Shown here one piece after another: positions 44,888 through 54,140 of a DNA stretch of 64,000 bases. This DNA comes from Aurantimonas sp. 22II-16-19i. GTDB taxonomy: Bacteria; Pseudomonadota; Alphaproteobacteria; Rhizobiales; Rhizobiaceae. Positions within the stretch are counted from its first letter, which is position 1. Each line of letters begins with the position of its first letter. Below the pieces are notes generated by a model. That model was not told the origin of the DNA. It saw nothing but the letters and a program-made list of their open reading frames with translations, and ran no database searches. The translations under genes were made by a program, and so were the position numbers. The DNA is taken from NCBI RefSeq assembly GCF_002088275.1, contig NZ_AQQS01000031.1:1-64000 (forward strand). The letters are read 5' to 3'.

Positions 44888-45681
44888 ACGGCTTCGACAC
44901 GGCGCTCTTTGCGGGCAAGACCATCGTCGTCACCGGTGCCGGCCGCGGCATCGGCGCGGCGGTGGCGCGCGGCTTCCTGCGGAGCGGCGGGCGGGTCATC
45001 GCCCATGCCGGACGCACGCTCGACCATGCCGAGGCCGATCTCCTGCAGGATCTCGGCGACGACGAGACGGGCCGGCTGACGCTTCTGACCGCCGATCTGG
45101 CGGCGCGGGACGGCGGCGAGAGGTTTGCCGGGCAGATCCTCGACGCGCTCGGCGGGCCGCTGGACGTGCTCGTCAACAATGCGGGCACCATGGTCGGCCG
45201 GATCCCGGCGGTGGAGGTCGATGCCAAGGCCTTCGACGCGGTCGTCGATCTCAACGTCCGCTCGGTCGTCGCGCTGACGACGGCGCTCCTTCCGGCGCTG
45301 AAGAAGGGCGGCGAGGCCGAGGGCGGCGCGGCGGTGGTCAACACCTCGTCGATCTCGGCGATCGTCGGCGGCAGCCCGGGCTCCTCGCTCTACTCCTCCT
45401 CGAAGGCCTTCATCTCGACATGGACACGGGCGCTCGCCCGGGAGCTCGCACCGGATCACGTGCGGGTCAACGCCGTCTCTCCCGGCACCATCATGACCGA
45501 TTTCCACCGGCGCTACTCGTCGCAGGAAAAGCTCGACGCCACCGCGGCGTCGATCCCGATGAAGCGGCTCGGCACCGCCGAGGACTGCGCGCCGGCCTAT
45601 CTGTTTCTTTCAAGCGCCCGCCTGTCCGGCTACCTGACCGGCCAGGTGATCGAGGTGAATGGCGGCCAGTTCATGGGCTGA
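44884..45681 (+). CDS. SDR-family oxidoreductase
   Basis: 265 residues. Cofactor motif TGAGRGIGAAVARGF near residue 18, VLVNNAGTM, catalytic Ser in NTSSISAIV, and YSSSKAFISTW supplying Tyr and Lys. It ends GQVIEVNGGQFMG. A classical SDR of the 3-oxoacyl-ACP-reductase/glucose-dehydrogenase type; substrate not identifiable. Four-base overlap with the DUF423 gene. Confidence 0.9.
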   Translation: MNGFDTALFAGKTIVVTGAGRGIGAAVARGFLRSGGRVIAHAGRTLDHAEADLLQDLGDDETGRLTLLTADLAARDGGERFAGQILDALGGPLDVLVNNAGTMVGRIPAVEVDAKAFDAVVDLNVRSVVALTTALLPALKKGGEAEGGAAVVNTSSISAIVGGSPGSSLYSSSKAFISTWTRALARELAPDHVRVNAVSPGTIMTDFHRRYSSQEKLDATAASIPMKRLGTAEDCAPAYLFLSSARLSGYLTGQVIEVNGGQFMG

Positions 45682-45983
45682 GCGCCCGGACGAGGGGCGC
45701 TTCGCGCTCTTCGCCGTCGAATTGCCCCCGGAAACGGGGTCGCCGGGCGGCCGCTCCCCGCCGGCGGGGAGACGAACACTGCGGCTGCGGTGCTGCCGGT
45801 TCCTCGCCTGGCACTCGAAGCCTGGCACCCGAAATCGCGTTTGGGGGCGTTGCACAACGGGCACAGATGCCCGCTTCGCACGCGCCGCGGCGTTGATTTT
45901 GCTTTTCCGCGCAACCTGATCCCCTATGAGAATCCCCTTGACTCGCCTCTTCCGGGCGGGGCGATACGCGGTGTTGGGGATTC
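45682..45983. other. Intergenic gap with an 18-base palindrome and possible promoter
   Basis: No gene is supported. A perfect CTCCCCGCC/GGCGGGGAG palindrome spans 45754-45771 and may terminate the mrp-SDR transcript. TTGACT (45938-45943) and GCGATA (45961-45966), 17 bases apart, could be the promoter of the following kinase. Confidence 0.35.
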
Positions 45984-47633
45984 TTGCGCAAACGGATCAC
46001 GTCGGCAATCGTCTTTTCTCTCGCGGCGGCGATCGGCCTGTCGCTGGCAGGGCAGCTGTGGGTTTCCAGCGAGACCGCCGATCGGCGCCGCTTCAGCCAA
46101 CTCGCCGACGACGCCGTCGACCGGGTCGATGCAAAGCTCGCCTCCTACCTCTCGCTGCTCTACGCGACGCGGGCCTTTCTCGCCGCGGATGGCCCGGGCA
46201 TCTCGGCCGAGACATTCGAACGCTTCATTTCCGGGCTTGATCTGGCGGAACGCCATGACGGCATCCAGGGAATCGGCTTTGCCGCGACGATCCCGGCCGC
46301 GGCCGCGCCGAGCGTCGCCGACGAACTGTCGGCCCGCTACGGCCGGACCGTCGAGATCTGGCCGCCGACGACGGACCAGCCGGTGCGCACGCCGATCATT
46401 TTGCTGGAGCCCCAGGACCAGAGGAACCAGGTGGCGCTCGGCTATGACATGTATTCCGATCCCGTGCGCCGTCAGGCAATGGATGCCGCTGCGACGACGG
46501 GACGGCCGGCAGCGTCCGGGCCGGTCCGTCTCGTCCAGGAAATCGACGAGAACCGGCAGTTCGGCTTCCTGATCTATCTGCCCGTCGCTGCCGGCGATGC
46601 CTCCGCGGCCTCCGTCGTCTCGCCCCCCGCAGAACCCGGCTTCGTCTATGCGCCGCTTCGCATCGGCGACTTTCTGGAAGCCGCGCTGTTTCAGAAGCCG
46701 CAGCCGGCGATCCATGTCGAGGTGTTCGACGGCGAAGCGAAACCGGAGAACCTGATCCTTGCGTCGCGCGAGCCGTTGCTGCCCGAGATCGCCCACTTCG
46801 CGGTCGAGCGAGAGCTCGATGTCGCCGGCCGACAGTTGCTCTTCCGCCTGTCCCCGACGGAGAATTTCGAGCGGCTCGGCTCGAACTATCCGGCGGCGCT
46901 GCTGGCGATCTTCGTCCTCGTCCTCGCCATCGTCCTGGCGCTCCTGTCGCTCGTGCAGTCCCGGCGGCTGGAGGCGGTCGCCGCGCTGAACGAGGCGAGC
47001 GAGCGCAACCTCGCGCAGAAGGACATGCTGCTGCGCGAGATGAACCATCGCATCAAGAACTCGATCGCGCGGATGCTTTCCATCGCCCGGCAGACCGCCC
47101 GGCGCGCCGAGAGCCTGGAGGATTTCACCGCGCGCTATTCCGCCCGTCTGCAGGCGATGGCGGCCGCCCAGGAGATGCTGACCCGGTCGCGATGGGGCAG
47201 CGCGCAGATCGGCGCGCTCCTGTCCGCCGAACTCACTCAGGTCTTCGGCGAGGACGAGGAGAGCTGCCGGCTGCAGGGTCCCGAAGTCGAGGTGGACGAA
47301 ACCGTCAGTCAGGCGCTCGGCCTGACCTTCCACGAGCTCGCCACCAACGCCATGAAATATGGCGCCCTCTCCAGTCCCGAGGGAATGCTCGTCGTCGAAT
47401 GGCGGCTGGACGGGAAAGACCTCGTCATCGACTGGCAGGAACAGGGCGGCCAGGCGCCGGATCTGTCTGTCGAAAGGGCCGGTTTCGGCACCAGGCTCAT
47501 CGACATGACGATTCGCGGCGAACTCGGCGGTTCGATCGAGCGGCGGGCGGGCGAGGGCCGCCTCGCCATCCTCATCCGCTTTCCCTTCGCCGAGCGGGGG
47601 AAGCCGCAGCCCGTGCCGGGCTCGCGGCTCTGA
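45984..47633 (+). CDS. CHASE-domain HWE-family sensor histidine kinase
   Basis: 549 residues from TTG 45984, preceded by GGGGA. A first transmembrane helix (ITSAIVFSLAAAIGLSLAG) is followed by a periplasmic CHASE-like domain (GISAETFERFISGL, GIQGIGFAATIP, LGYDMYSDPVRRQAM). A second helix (YPAALLAIFVLVLAIVLALLSL) leads to the kinase: H-box LLREMNHRIKNSIARM, N-box LTFHELATNAMKYGALS and G-box AGFGTRLIDMTIRGELGG. HWE kinases are typical of Hyphomicrobiales and often feed stress or light responses. No response regulator is adjacent, so it is an orphan. Confidence 0.9.
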   Translation: MRKRITSAIVFSLAAAIGLSLAGQLWVSSETADRRRFSQLADDAVDRVDAKLASYLSLLYATRAFLAADGPGISAETFERFISGLDLAERHDGIQGIGFAATIPAAAAPSVADELSARYGRTVEIWPPTTDQPVRTPIILLEPQDQRNQVALGYDMYSDPVRRQAMDAAATTGRPAASGPVRLVQEIDENRQFGFLIYLPVAAGDASAASVVSPPAEPGFVYAPLRIGDFLEAALFQKPQPAIHVEVFDGEAKPENLILASREPLLPEIAHFAVERELDVAGRQLLFRLSPTENFERLGSNYPAALLAIFVLVLAIVLALLSLVQSRRLEAVAALNEASERNLAQKDMLLREMNHRIKNSIARMLSIARQTARRAESLEDFTARYSARLQAMAAAQEMLTRSRWGSAQIGALLSAELTQVFGEDEESCRLQGPEVEVDETVSQALGLTFHELATNAMKYGALSSPEGMLVVEWRLDGKDLVIDWQEQGGQAPDLSVERAGFGTRLIDMTIRGELGGSIERRAGEGRLAILIRFPFAERGKPQPVPGSRL

Positions 47634-47720
47634 GGCTCGGCGAGCCTCCGGCGTGCTTCAACGACTCGGCCGCGCGGCATTTCCCGATGTTCGGCATGTC
47701 GCGCCGGCGCTGTCTTCGAA

Positions 47721-48203
47721 TCACGTTCCCGGGGTTCGCCCTCGTCCGTCCCATGCCGCGAATGCCTCGATCAGCGGGCCGTAGTCGTCGGTCGCGGGAA
47801 ACTGCGGGAACGGTTTCGGCGCGCCGGTCTCGGCGAAGGCCAGCTTCTCGCTCGTGAAGGTCTCGATGAAGGGGGCGATGTCGCCGGTGTCGTCCAGCAT
47901 CGGCGATCTCAGGTTGACGAAACCGGCGATGCGCCGCGGCTTCGAGAACACCCATGTGAGGCAGGAGGGGCAGAAGAAGTGCTGCACGTCGTCGCCCTTG
48001 AGGCCGCCCAGCACCGGCTCGCCGGCGGTGACGACGAAGCCCTCATCGGGCAGCATCATCGTCAGGGAATAGGCGCTGGATGCCATTTTCTGGCAGCCCC
48101 GGCAGTGGCAGGCGGCCGTCATCATCGGCGCCGCTCTCACCTCGAAGGTGAGGGCGCCGCAGCGGCAGCTTCCCTTGCGCGGCAGGTTCCAGTCGGCGGC
48201 CAT
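47721..48203 (-). CDS. GFA (glutathione-dependent formaldehyde-activating / CENP-V) family protein
   Basis: 160 residues from ATG 48203 with GAGGGT upstream; ATG 48218 is possible. Zinc-binding cysteines: GSCRCGALTFEV, CHCRGCQKM and FFCPSCLTWVF, the three CxC/CxxC blocks of the GFA fold. Members are often of unknown function; true glutathione-formaldehyde chemistry is established only for a few. Confidence 0.88.
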   Translation of the reverse strand: MAADWNLPRKGSCRCGALTFEVRAAPMMTAACHCRGCQKMASSAYSLTMMLPDEGFVVTAGEPVLGGLKGDDVQHFFCPSCLTWVFSKPRRIAGFVNLRSPMLDDTGDIAPFIETFTSEKLAFAETGAPKPFPQFPATDDYGPLIEAFAAWDGRGRTPGT

Positions 48204-48295
48204 TGTCACCCTCTCCATTCGTTGCGCTGAGGCGGGCACGTCCCGCCTCCAGGCGATGCCCGCCCGCGTCGCGCCGCGGGCAGCGGCCGACCGGC

Positions 48296-49285
48296 CTAGC
48301 GCCCGGTCATCGCCATCTGGTCGGGACGGTAGCGCGCACCGGCGACATTCGCCAGCTTCTCGCCGATCTCCGCCTGCTCGGTCTCGGTCAGCTTGATGTC
48401 GGCGGCCGCGGCGTTCTCTTCGAGGTGCTTGATCTTCCGGGCGCCCGGGATCGGCACCACGAAGTCCTTGCGCGAGAGCAGCCAGGCCAGCGCCAGCTGC
48501 GCCGCCGTCACGCCGCGGGCCTCGGCAAGGCTCTTCAGCGTCTCGACCAGCGCCGCATTGGCGGCCATGGCGTCGGCCTGGAAGCGCGGCAGGTTCTTGC
48601 GGAAGTCGCCTTCGGAGAGCTGGTCCGGGCTCGTCAGCCCGCCCGTCAGCTGGCCGCGGCCGAGGGGCGAATAGGGCACGAGCGCGATGCCGAGCTCCTC
48701 GCAGAGCGGAAGGATCGTCTCCTCCGGATCGCGGGTGAAGAGCGAGTATTCGTTCTGCAGCGCCGCGATCGGATGGGTGGCATGGGCCCGGCGGATCGTC
48801 TCCGGCCCGGCTTCCGAGAGGCCGAGGGCGCGCACCTTGCCGGCCTTCACCAGCTCGGCCATCGCCCCGACGGTCTCCTCGATCGGCACATCCGGGTCGA
48901 CGCGGTGCTGGTAGAACAGGTCGATCGTCTCGATGCCGAGGCGGGCGAGGCATTCGTCGGCGACCTGGCGGACATGGTCGGGCCGCGAATCGGTGCCGCC
49001 GAGATTGGCCGCGCCGTTCTCCTCGCTGGCGATCCGGAAGCCGAACTTCGTCGCCACCGTCACCTGGTCGCGCCGACCCTTCAGCGCCTTGCCGACGAGC
49101 CGTTCATTGGTGAAGGGGCCATAGACCTCGGCCGTGTCCCAGAAGGTCACGCCGATCTCGATGGCCCGGTGGAGCGTCTTGATCGATTCGGCTTCGTCCT
49201 GGCCACCATAGGCGTGGCTCATCCCCATGCAGCCGAGGCCGATCGCCGAGACGGTGAGGTCGTTGCCGAGTTTGCGCTGATGCAT
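48296..49285 (-). CDS. Aldo/keto reductase
   Basis: 329 residues. An AKR TIM barrel: LTVSAIGLGCMGMSHAYGG, FWDTAEVYGPFTNERLVGKAL (catalytic Asp and Tyr), VTVATKFGF (Lys), TIDLFYQHRVDPDVPIEETVG (His) and QLALAWLLSRKDFVVPIPGARK. NADPH-dependent carbonyl reduction is the family role; the substrate is unknown. The divergent LysR gene is the obvious regulator. Confidence 0.93.
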   Translation of the reverse strand: MHQRKLGNDLTVSAIGLGCMGMSHAYGGQDEAESIKTLHRAIEIGVTFWDTAEVYGPFTNERLVGKALKGRRDQVTVATKFGFRIASEENGAANLGGTDSRPDHVRQVADECLARLGIETIDLFYQHRVDPDVPIEETVGAMAELVKAGKVRALGLSEAGPETIRRAHATHPIAALQNEYSLFTRDPEETILPLCEELGIALVPYSPLGRGQLTGGLTSPDQLSEGDFRKNLPRFQADAMAANAALVETLKSLAEARGVTAAQLALAWLLSRKDFVVPIPGARKIKHLEENAAAADIKLTETEQAEIGEKLANVAGARYRPDQMAMTGR

Positions 49286-49387
49286 TGTCGTGTCCTTTTC
49301 GCTGATGCGATGACGGGCAAGATGGACTGCGGGGAAGGGGCCGGGAAGACCGTCGCGCTTTCACGGGCTGTTCGATATGGTTCATCA

Positions 49388-50272
49388 ATGGTCCGTTCGC
49401 TTCTGTCACCGCTGTCGCTGTTCGCCACCGTCGCGCGGCTCCGCTCCTTCCGGGCTGCTGGCCGGGAGAGCGGCCTGTCGCCCTCCGCCGTCAGCCACGC
49501 GGTCGCCTCGCTGGAGACTGCGCTGGGCGTGCGCCTGCTGCAGCGGACCACGCGGTCGGTCTCGCCGACCCCGGAGGGCGAGGCGCTGCTGGAGCGCCTG
49601 GCGCCGGCGCTGGCGGAGATTTCCGAGGCGGTCCTCGCGGCCGGCGCCGGCATCGGCGAGCCGGCGGGAACGCTGAAGGTCAACCTCTCGCGTTCGGCCT
49701 TCGAGATCGTGGTGCTGCCGAAGCTCGCCGCCTTTCGCGCTGGCTATCCCCACGTCGTGCTCGATCTCATTCTCGACGACGGCCTCGTCGACGTCGCTTC
49801 GCAGGGCTTCGACGCCGGCATCAGGCTGCGCGAATCGATCGAGCAGGACATGATCTGCGTTCCGGCGGGGCCGCCGCTGTCCCTGGCGATCGTCGCCAGC
49901 CCGGATTATCTCGCGGCGAACGGCACGCCCCTGACGCCCGGCGAGCTCGCCGGCCATGCCGGGATCGTGCGCCGTTTCGACACCGGCGAGATCTACCGCT
50001 GGGAATTTGCGGCGGCGGGCCGGCCCGTGGTGGCGCTGCCGAAACCGGCGATGGCCGTCAACGACACCAAGGCCGGCGTCGACGCGGCCCTGGCGGGCCT
50101 CGGGATCGCCGTCGCGATGCTGCCGCAGGTCGCGACCCAGCTCGAGGAAGGGCGGCTGGTTCGGCTGCTCACGGATCATTCGCCGGAATTTGCGGGCTTC
50201 GGCATCTATTATCCGTCGCGCCGCCAGTTGCGGCCGGCGCTGCGGGCGTTCGTCGATCACTACCGGAGTTGA
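49388..50272 (+). CDS. LysR-family transcriptional regulator
   Basis: 294 residues from ATG 49388. The HTH is LFATVARLRSFRAAGRESGLSPSAVSHAVASLETALGVRLLQRTTRSV (residues 10-58). The co-inducer domain starts at LKVNLSRSAFEIVVLPKL and fits the AAA-clade LysR group. It is divergent from the aldo/keto reductase across 102 bases, the normal arrangement for a regulator and its target, but no single strong dyad stands out there. Confidence 0.92.
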   Translation: MVRSLLSPLSLFATVARLRSFRAAGRESGLSPSAVSHAVASLETALGVRLLQRTTRSVSPTPEGEALLERLAPALAEISEAVLAAGAGIGEPAGTLKVNLSRSAFEIVVLPKLAAFRAGYPHVVLDLILDDGLVDVASQGFDAGIRLRESIEQDMICVPAGPPLSLAIVASPDYLAANGTPLTPGELAGHAGIVRRFDTGEIYRWEFAAAGRPVVALPKPAMAVNDTKAGVDAALAGLGIAVAMLPQVATQLEEGRLVRLLTDHSPEFAGFGIYYPSRRQLRPALRAFVDHYRS

Positions 50273-50326
50273 TGCGGCCCAGGCGATTCCAGCGCAGCCG
50301 CCGGCCGGCGACTGCGCTGGCGTCGC

Positions 50327-51019
50327 TCAGAAGTCGAGTTCGGCGTAGTTCAGCGACGGCGGCAGGCCGCGGATGCGCTCGGTCAGGAGGATGCGGAAGG
50401 CGGGGCGCGACTTGACCCGCATGTACCAGTCCTTGGCCTGCGGCTCGGTATCCCAGGGGACTTCCCCGATATAGTCGAGGGTCGAGAGGGAGGCCGCTGC
50501 GGCCATGTCGGCATAGGAGAGGCGCGGGCCGGCGAGCCAGTCGCGCTCCTCGACAAGCCAGCCGAGATAGCGCAGGTGGTGCTTGAGATTGGCCCTTGCT
50601 GCCCGGATCGCCGAGGCGTCGGGCGCACCGCCGCCGTCCTCTGGGCGCATCTCCAGCTTGAACACCCGCTCGCGGATCAGGTAGCGGGTGACTTCGCTCT
50701 CCATCTTCTTCAGGAACCATTCGGTCAGGCGCCGCGCCTCGGCGCGCTCCAGCGGCTTTTCCGACATCAGCCGCTTGTCGCGCTGGAAGGCTCCCCGGGT
50801 CTCGTCGAGATACTCGCCGGCGACGATGCCGCCGACGATCGGCGGCCCGCCGTCCTCCACCAGCACCGGCAGGCTGGCGGCGGGATTGAGCATCAGGAAG
50901 TCGCGGCGCCGCTCCCACGGCCGCTCCTCCACCAGCTCGCAGCGTTCGCCGTATTCGGCCAGCACCAGCCGGACGAAGCGGGAGGCGGCTGACATCGGAT
51001 GGTGGTGCAGTTTCAACAT
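50327..51019 (-). CDS. Glutathione S-transferase family protein
   Basis: 230 residues. Thioredoxin-like N-terminal domain (LKLHHHPMSAASRFVRLVLAEYG, NPAASLPVLVEDGG with the cis-Pro). An all-helical C-terminal domain (HHLRYLGWLVEERDWLAGPRLSYADMAAAASLS) carries the GST N-capping Asp. Likely a detoxification or reductase enzyme; substrate unknown. Confidence 0.9.
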   Translation of the reverse strand: MLKLHHHPMSAASRFVRLVLAEYGERCELVEERPWERRRDFLMLNPAASLPVLVEDGGPPIVGGIVAGEYLDETRGAFQRDKRLMSEKPLERAEARRLTEWFLKKMESEVTRYLIRERVFKLEMRPEDGGGAPDASAIRAARANLKHHLRYLGWLVEERDWLAGPRLSYADMAAAASLSTLDYIGEVPWDTEPQAKDWYMRVKSRPAFRILLTERIRGLPPSLNYAELDF

Positions 51020-51476
51020 TTCGCCTGGGATCGGTTTGTTTGCGACGGCGGCACGAGCAGCATGCGCATCGGCCGGCTGAGGAGGCGTCTCGCAGAGCCT
51101 GTTCGCGGCGCAGTCAGGGCATTTTCGAAAGGATCACACAAATTCGTCAACAGATTGGAAAAAGGAATGTTTCCCTCGCGGCAGGCGCTGCGGGGCGGGT
51201 CGGACGACTGGTTGTCGAATGCGGCAGGCAGAGAATCGGTTCCCCCCACGCGGGCCGCCGGGTCAGCCTCGCGTCAGGGCCGCGGCCCTAAGTCCGGGCG
51301 CCGCGGGCCATTGCATCCGGATGCCGGTCGTGGAAGGAGCCGGCCAGCCTGGGCCTGCCTCGGCCAGGCGGCCGCGATGGATGCCTCGATCGACCATGAT
51401 CGCGGCGATACCGGGCCAGGGAGCCATCGCCGGGCCCCCGGCGATAGCAGGTTTCGATGGCGCAAGGAGAGCGAGC
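51020..51476. other. Divergent intergenic gap between GST and uppP
   Basis: 457 bases with no supported gene. An AT-richer stretch around 51115-51175 could carry promoters for either side. GC-rich imperfect palindromes occur around 51300-51440 just before uppP. Confidence 0.35.
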
Positions 51477-52430
51477 TTGGATCTTGGAGCCTATTTCGAC
51501 GCGGCGCTCCTCGGCATCGTCGAGGGTCTGACCGAATTCATCCCCGTCTCCTCGACGGGGCACATTCTGCTGCTCGGGCATTTCCTCGGCTTTCAATCGA
51601 CGGCCCGCACCTTCGAGATCGTCATCCAGCTCGGTGCGATCCTGGCGATCCTCCTCGTCTATTTCGCGCGGCTGTGGCAACTCTTCATCACCCTGCCCAG
51701 CAGCGGGCGGAGCCGGCACTTCGTCATAGGCATCCTCGCCGCCTTCCTGCCGGCGGCCATCGTCGGGGTGATCGCCCACGACTTCATCAAGGACGTCCTG
51801 TTCGAGACGCCGATGGTGATCTGCATCGCCCTCGTCGTCGGCGGCATCCTGCTCCTCGTCATCGACAAGCTGCCGAGGCGCGTGCGCTACGACGACGTGA
51901 TGGACTATCCGCTGTGGCTGTGCCTCGCCATCGGCGCCTTCCAGTGCCTCGCCATGATCCCGGGAACGTCGCGCTCGGGCGCGACCATCGCCGGCTCGCT
52001 GCTGATGGGAACGGACAAGCGTTCGGCGGCGGAATTCTCGTTCTTCCTCGCCATGCCGACCATGGTCGGCGCCGTCGCCTACGACGTCTTCAAGAATCGC
52101 GACGTGCTCTCGCTGGACGATGCCGGGCTGATCGCCGTCGGCTTCGTCTTCGCCTTCGTCTCGGCGCTGTTCGTGGTGCGCACGCTGCTCGACTTCGTCT
52201 CGCGCCACGGCTTCGCCCCCTTCGCCTGGTGGCGGATCGGCGTCGGCACGCTCGGCATGGTGCTGCTTCTGGCGACGGGGGCGGCAACGGGCGAAGGCCG
52301 GCCGGTCTCGCTCGGCGCACAGGCGGCGTCAGAGAGCTCGCTCAGCGTCGACGACATCCTGCGGGCCGAGACGCCCGCCGCCGATCATCCGGCGATCGGC
52401 AAGGGCGAGCGCGTCACGGCGGAGCCGTGA
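51477..52430 (+). CDS. uppP: Undecaprenyl-diphosphate phosphatase
   Basis: 317 residues from TTG 51477, with AAGGAGA nine bases upstream. Signature blocks: [14 protein letters not shown] (residues about 14-27) and [12 protein letters not shown] (about 158-169), which form the active site in the membrane. Eight or so helices. The last 45 residues after the final helix are a hydrophilic Ala/Glu-rich tail longer than usual. It recycles the lipid carrier for peptidoglycan and O-antigen. Confidence 0.95.
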   Translation: MDLGAYFDAALLGIVEGLTEFIPVSSTGHILLLGHFLGFQSTARTFEIVIQLGAILAILLVYFARLWQLFITLPSSGRSRHFVIGILAAFLPAAIVGVIAHDFIKDVLFETPMVICIALVVGGILLLVIDKLPRRVRYDDVMDYPLWLCLAIGAFQCLAMIPGTSRSGATIAGSLLMGTDKRSAAEFSFFLAMPTMVGAVAYDVFKNRDVLSLDDAGLIAVGFVFAFVSALFVVRTLLDFVSRHGFAPFAWWRIGVGTLGMVLLLATGAATGEGRPVSLGAQAASESSLSVDDILRAETPAADHPAIGKGERVTAEP

Positions 52431-52515
52431 GCGCAGGGGTTTCGGCGCGGTCTTTCTCCGGCCTCTCGGCCCGGCCCCGCGACCCGTTCTGCGACCAGGC
52501 CCCTGAAATGCCTCG

Positions 52516-53523
52516 TCAGGCGACGCCGTCCTGATTCTTGGGGTCGAGGCCGCCGCCCTGGGGCTGCGGCTTGGTGAACTGCCCCTGCGGGCGGAAGCGG
52601 ATCAGATAGGTCGGCAGGATCGCGTCGAGCGTGCGCGGCATGCGCTGGAAGGCCTCCAGCGTGCGGCCCTCGGCCTTGGCTTCGTCGGAAACGACGTTGT
52701 CGACCTTCAGGAGCGCCACCTGATCCTCAGTCAGCGGCGCGCCGGGCAGGAAGCGCATCATCCGCGCCATCGTCGAAGCCGCGCCGAAGGGGATCGTGAC
52801 GAAGCGCCGCTTGCGGCCGACGACGCGCAGCATCTCTTCCATCATCTGGCGGAAGGTGAGCACCTCCGGCCCGCCGAGCTCGTAGATCCGGCCACCGGGA
52901 ACCTTGCCCTCCACCGTGTCCGCCACCGCCTCGGCGACGTCGCCGACGAAGACCGGCTGGTAGCGCGTGTGACCGCCGCCGATCAGCGGCAGGAACGGCG
53001 AGACCCGCGCCATGCCGGCGAATCGGTTGAAGAACTGGTCCTCGGCGCCGAAGACGATGGAGGGCCTGAGGATGGTTGCGTCCGGAACCGTCTCGCGCAC
53101 CGCCGCCTCGCCGGCGGCCTTGGACCGGGCATAGGCCGAGGCGGAGCCGGCATCGGCGCCGATCGCCGAGATCTGGGTCAGCCCGGCGCCGACGCCCCGG
53201 GTGGCTTCCGCCACGGCGCGGGCGCCGAAATGCTGGACGGTATCGAAATTCTGGCGGCCACTCTCGGCCAGGATGCCGACGAGATTGACGACGTGATCGG
53301 CGTTCTCGACGGCCCGGTCGACCGACCAGCGATAGCGCAGATTCGCCTGGATCGGCAGGATCTGGCCCATGTTGCCGGTGATCTGCAGGTGATAGGCGAG
53401 GTCCGGTCGGCGGCAGGCGACGCGAACGCGGTGGCCCCGGCGGCAGAGCGCCTGCGCCACGTAGCGCCCGAGAAAACCGGATCCGCCGAACAGAACAACC
53501 GTCTTGTTCAAACCGATCGCCAT
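52516..53523 (-). CDS. Complex I NDUFA9-like NAD(P)-binding protein
   Basis: 335 residues from ATG 53523, with GAAGGAGCGG upstream. The dinucleotide motif VVLFGGSGFLGRYVAQAL is near residue 10. ADHVVNLVGILAESGRQNFDTVQHFGARAVAEA, YARSKAAGEAAVRE (Tyr/Lys) and RPSIVFGAEDQFFNRFA are typical of the NDUFA9/NAD-dependent epimerase group found next to uppP in Rhizobiales. The C-terminal tail is Gln/Pro/Gly-rich. Quinone biosynthesis or complex I support has been suggested for the group; not proven. Confidence 0.9.
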   Translation of the reverse strand: MAIGLNKTVVLFGGSGFLGRYVAQALCRRGHRVRVACRRPDLAYHLQITGNMGQILPIQANLRYRWSVDRAVENADHVVNLVGILAESGRQNFDTVQHFGARAVAEATRGVGAGLTQISAIGADAGSASAYARSKAAGEAAVRETVPDATILRPSIVFGAEDQFFNRFAGMARVSPFLPLIGGGHTRYQPVFVGDVAEAVADTVEGKVPGGRIYELGGPEVLTFRQMMEEMLRVVGRKRRFVTIPFGAASTMARMMRFLPGAPLTEDQVALLKVDNVVSDEAKAEGRTLEAFQRMPRTLDAILPTYLIRFRPQGQFTKPQPQGGGLDPKNQDGVA

Positions 53524-53779
53524 GGCATCCGCTCCTTCGCTCATCCTGCGGCTCATCCTGCGGGACCCAGCTCCGCGGGGACCACCAGGGACGACGAACC
53601 GGCGCTCCGCGCGCGTCGTCGTCGCGACCCGCTCGCGTCGGCTCATAGCCTTTTCGCCCCGCCAGGTGAAGGCGGGATTTCGCCATCGGCCGAATGGGAT
53701 GGCGGGAAGCGTTTTCCGACGGGCCATGGCAAAATCCGCGTTGACAGGGAGGAGGGCAGCTTCTAATGGTCCGCCCCGA

Positions 53780-53864
53780 GCCCAGGTGGCGGAATTGGTA
53801 GACGCGCACGGTTCAGGTCCGTGTGCCGCGAGGCGTGAAGGTTCGAGTCCTTTCCTGGGCACCA
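53780..53864 (+). tRNA. tRNA-Leu (CAG)
   Basis: An 85-base class II tRNA. The acceptor GCCCAGG (53780-53786) pairs with CCTGGGC (53854-53860), followed by A and an encoded CCA. The anticodon loop reads TTCAGGT, giving anticodon CAG. A long variable arm (GTGCCGCGAGGCGT region) and TTCGAGTCC T-arm are present. Its 3' end is the integration site of the island that follows. Confidence 0.97.
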
Positions 53865-53869
53865 TTTCC
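53849..53869 (+). repeat. attL: 21-base core at the tRNA-Leu 3' end
   Basis: The 21 bases beginning CCTTTCCTGGGCACC are repeated exactly at 62395-62415. The match breaks one base to each side. This is the crossover core of a tRNA-targeting integrase. Confidence 0.93.
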
Positions 53870-53928
53870 CTATTCGTGACTGTCCGATGCGGTCCGAATA
53901 GCAGCCAAAACCCCCGCAAACGCTGGAT

Positions 53929-54140
53929 TGTTGGTCCGGCGTGGTCCGGAGCGGGGTGTTGGTATCCGATCGAGATGTTGGTAGTTCTGTTGGTATGCGG
54001 CAGCGGGCGCGTTGCTCGCCGCGATCCGATACCAACAGACGGGTGCCCGAATGGCGCTAACCGACCTGCAGATCAAGGCTTTCCGGCCATCGGATCGACC
54101 CTTCAAACATAGCGACGGCGGCGGCCTCCATTTGTTGGTA
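53929..54140 (+). repeat. Integrase arm-type sites, left cluster (TGTTGGTA)
   Basis: TGTTGGTA occurs at 53957-53964, 53976-53983, 53988-53995 and 54133-54140, inverted at 54030-54037, with TGTTGGT at 53929-53935. The matching right cluster is at 62313-62332. These are probably bound by the N-terminal domain of the P4-type integrase. Confidence 0.65.
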
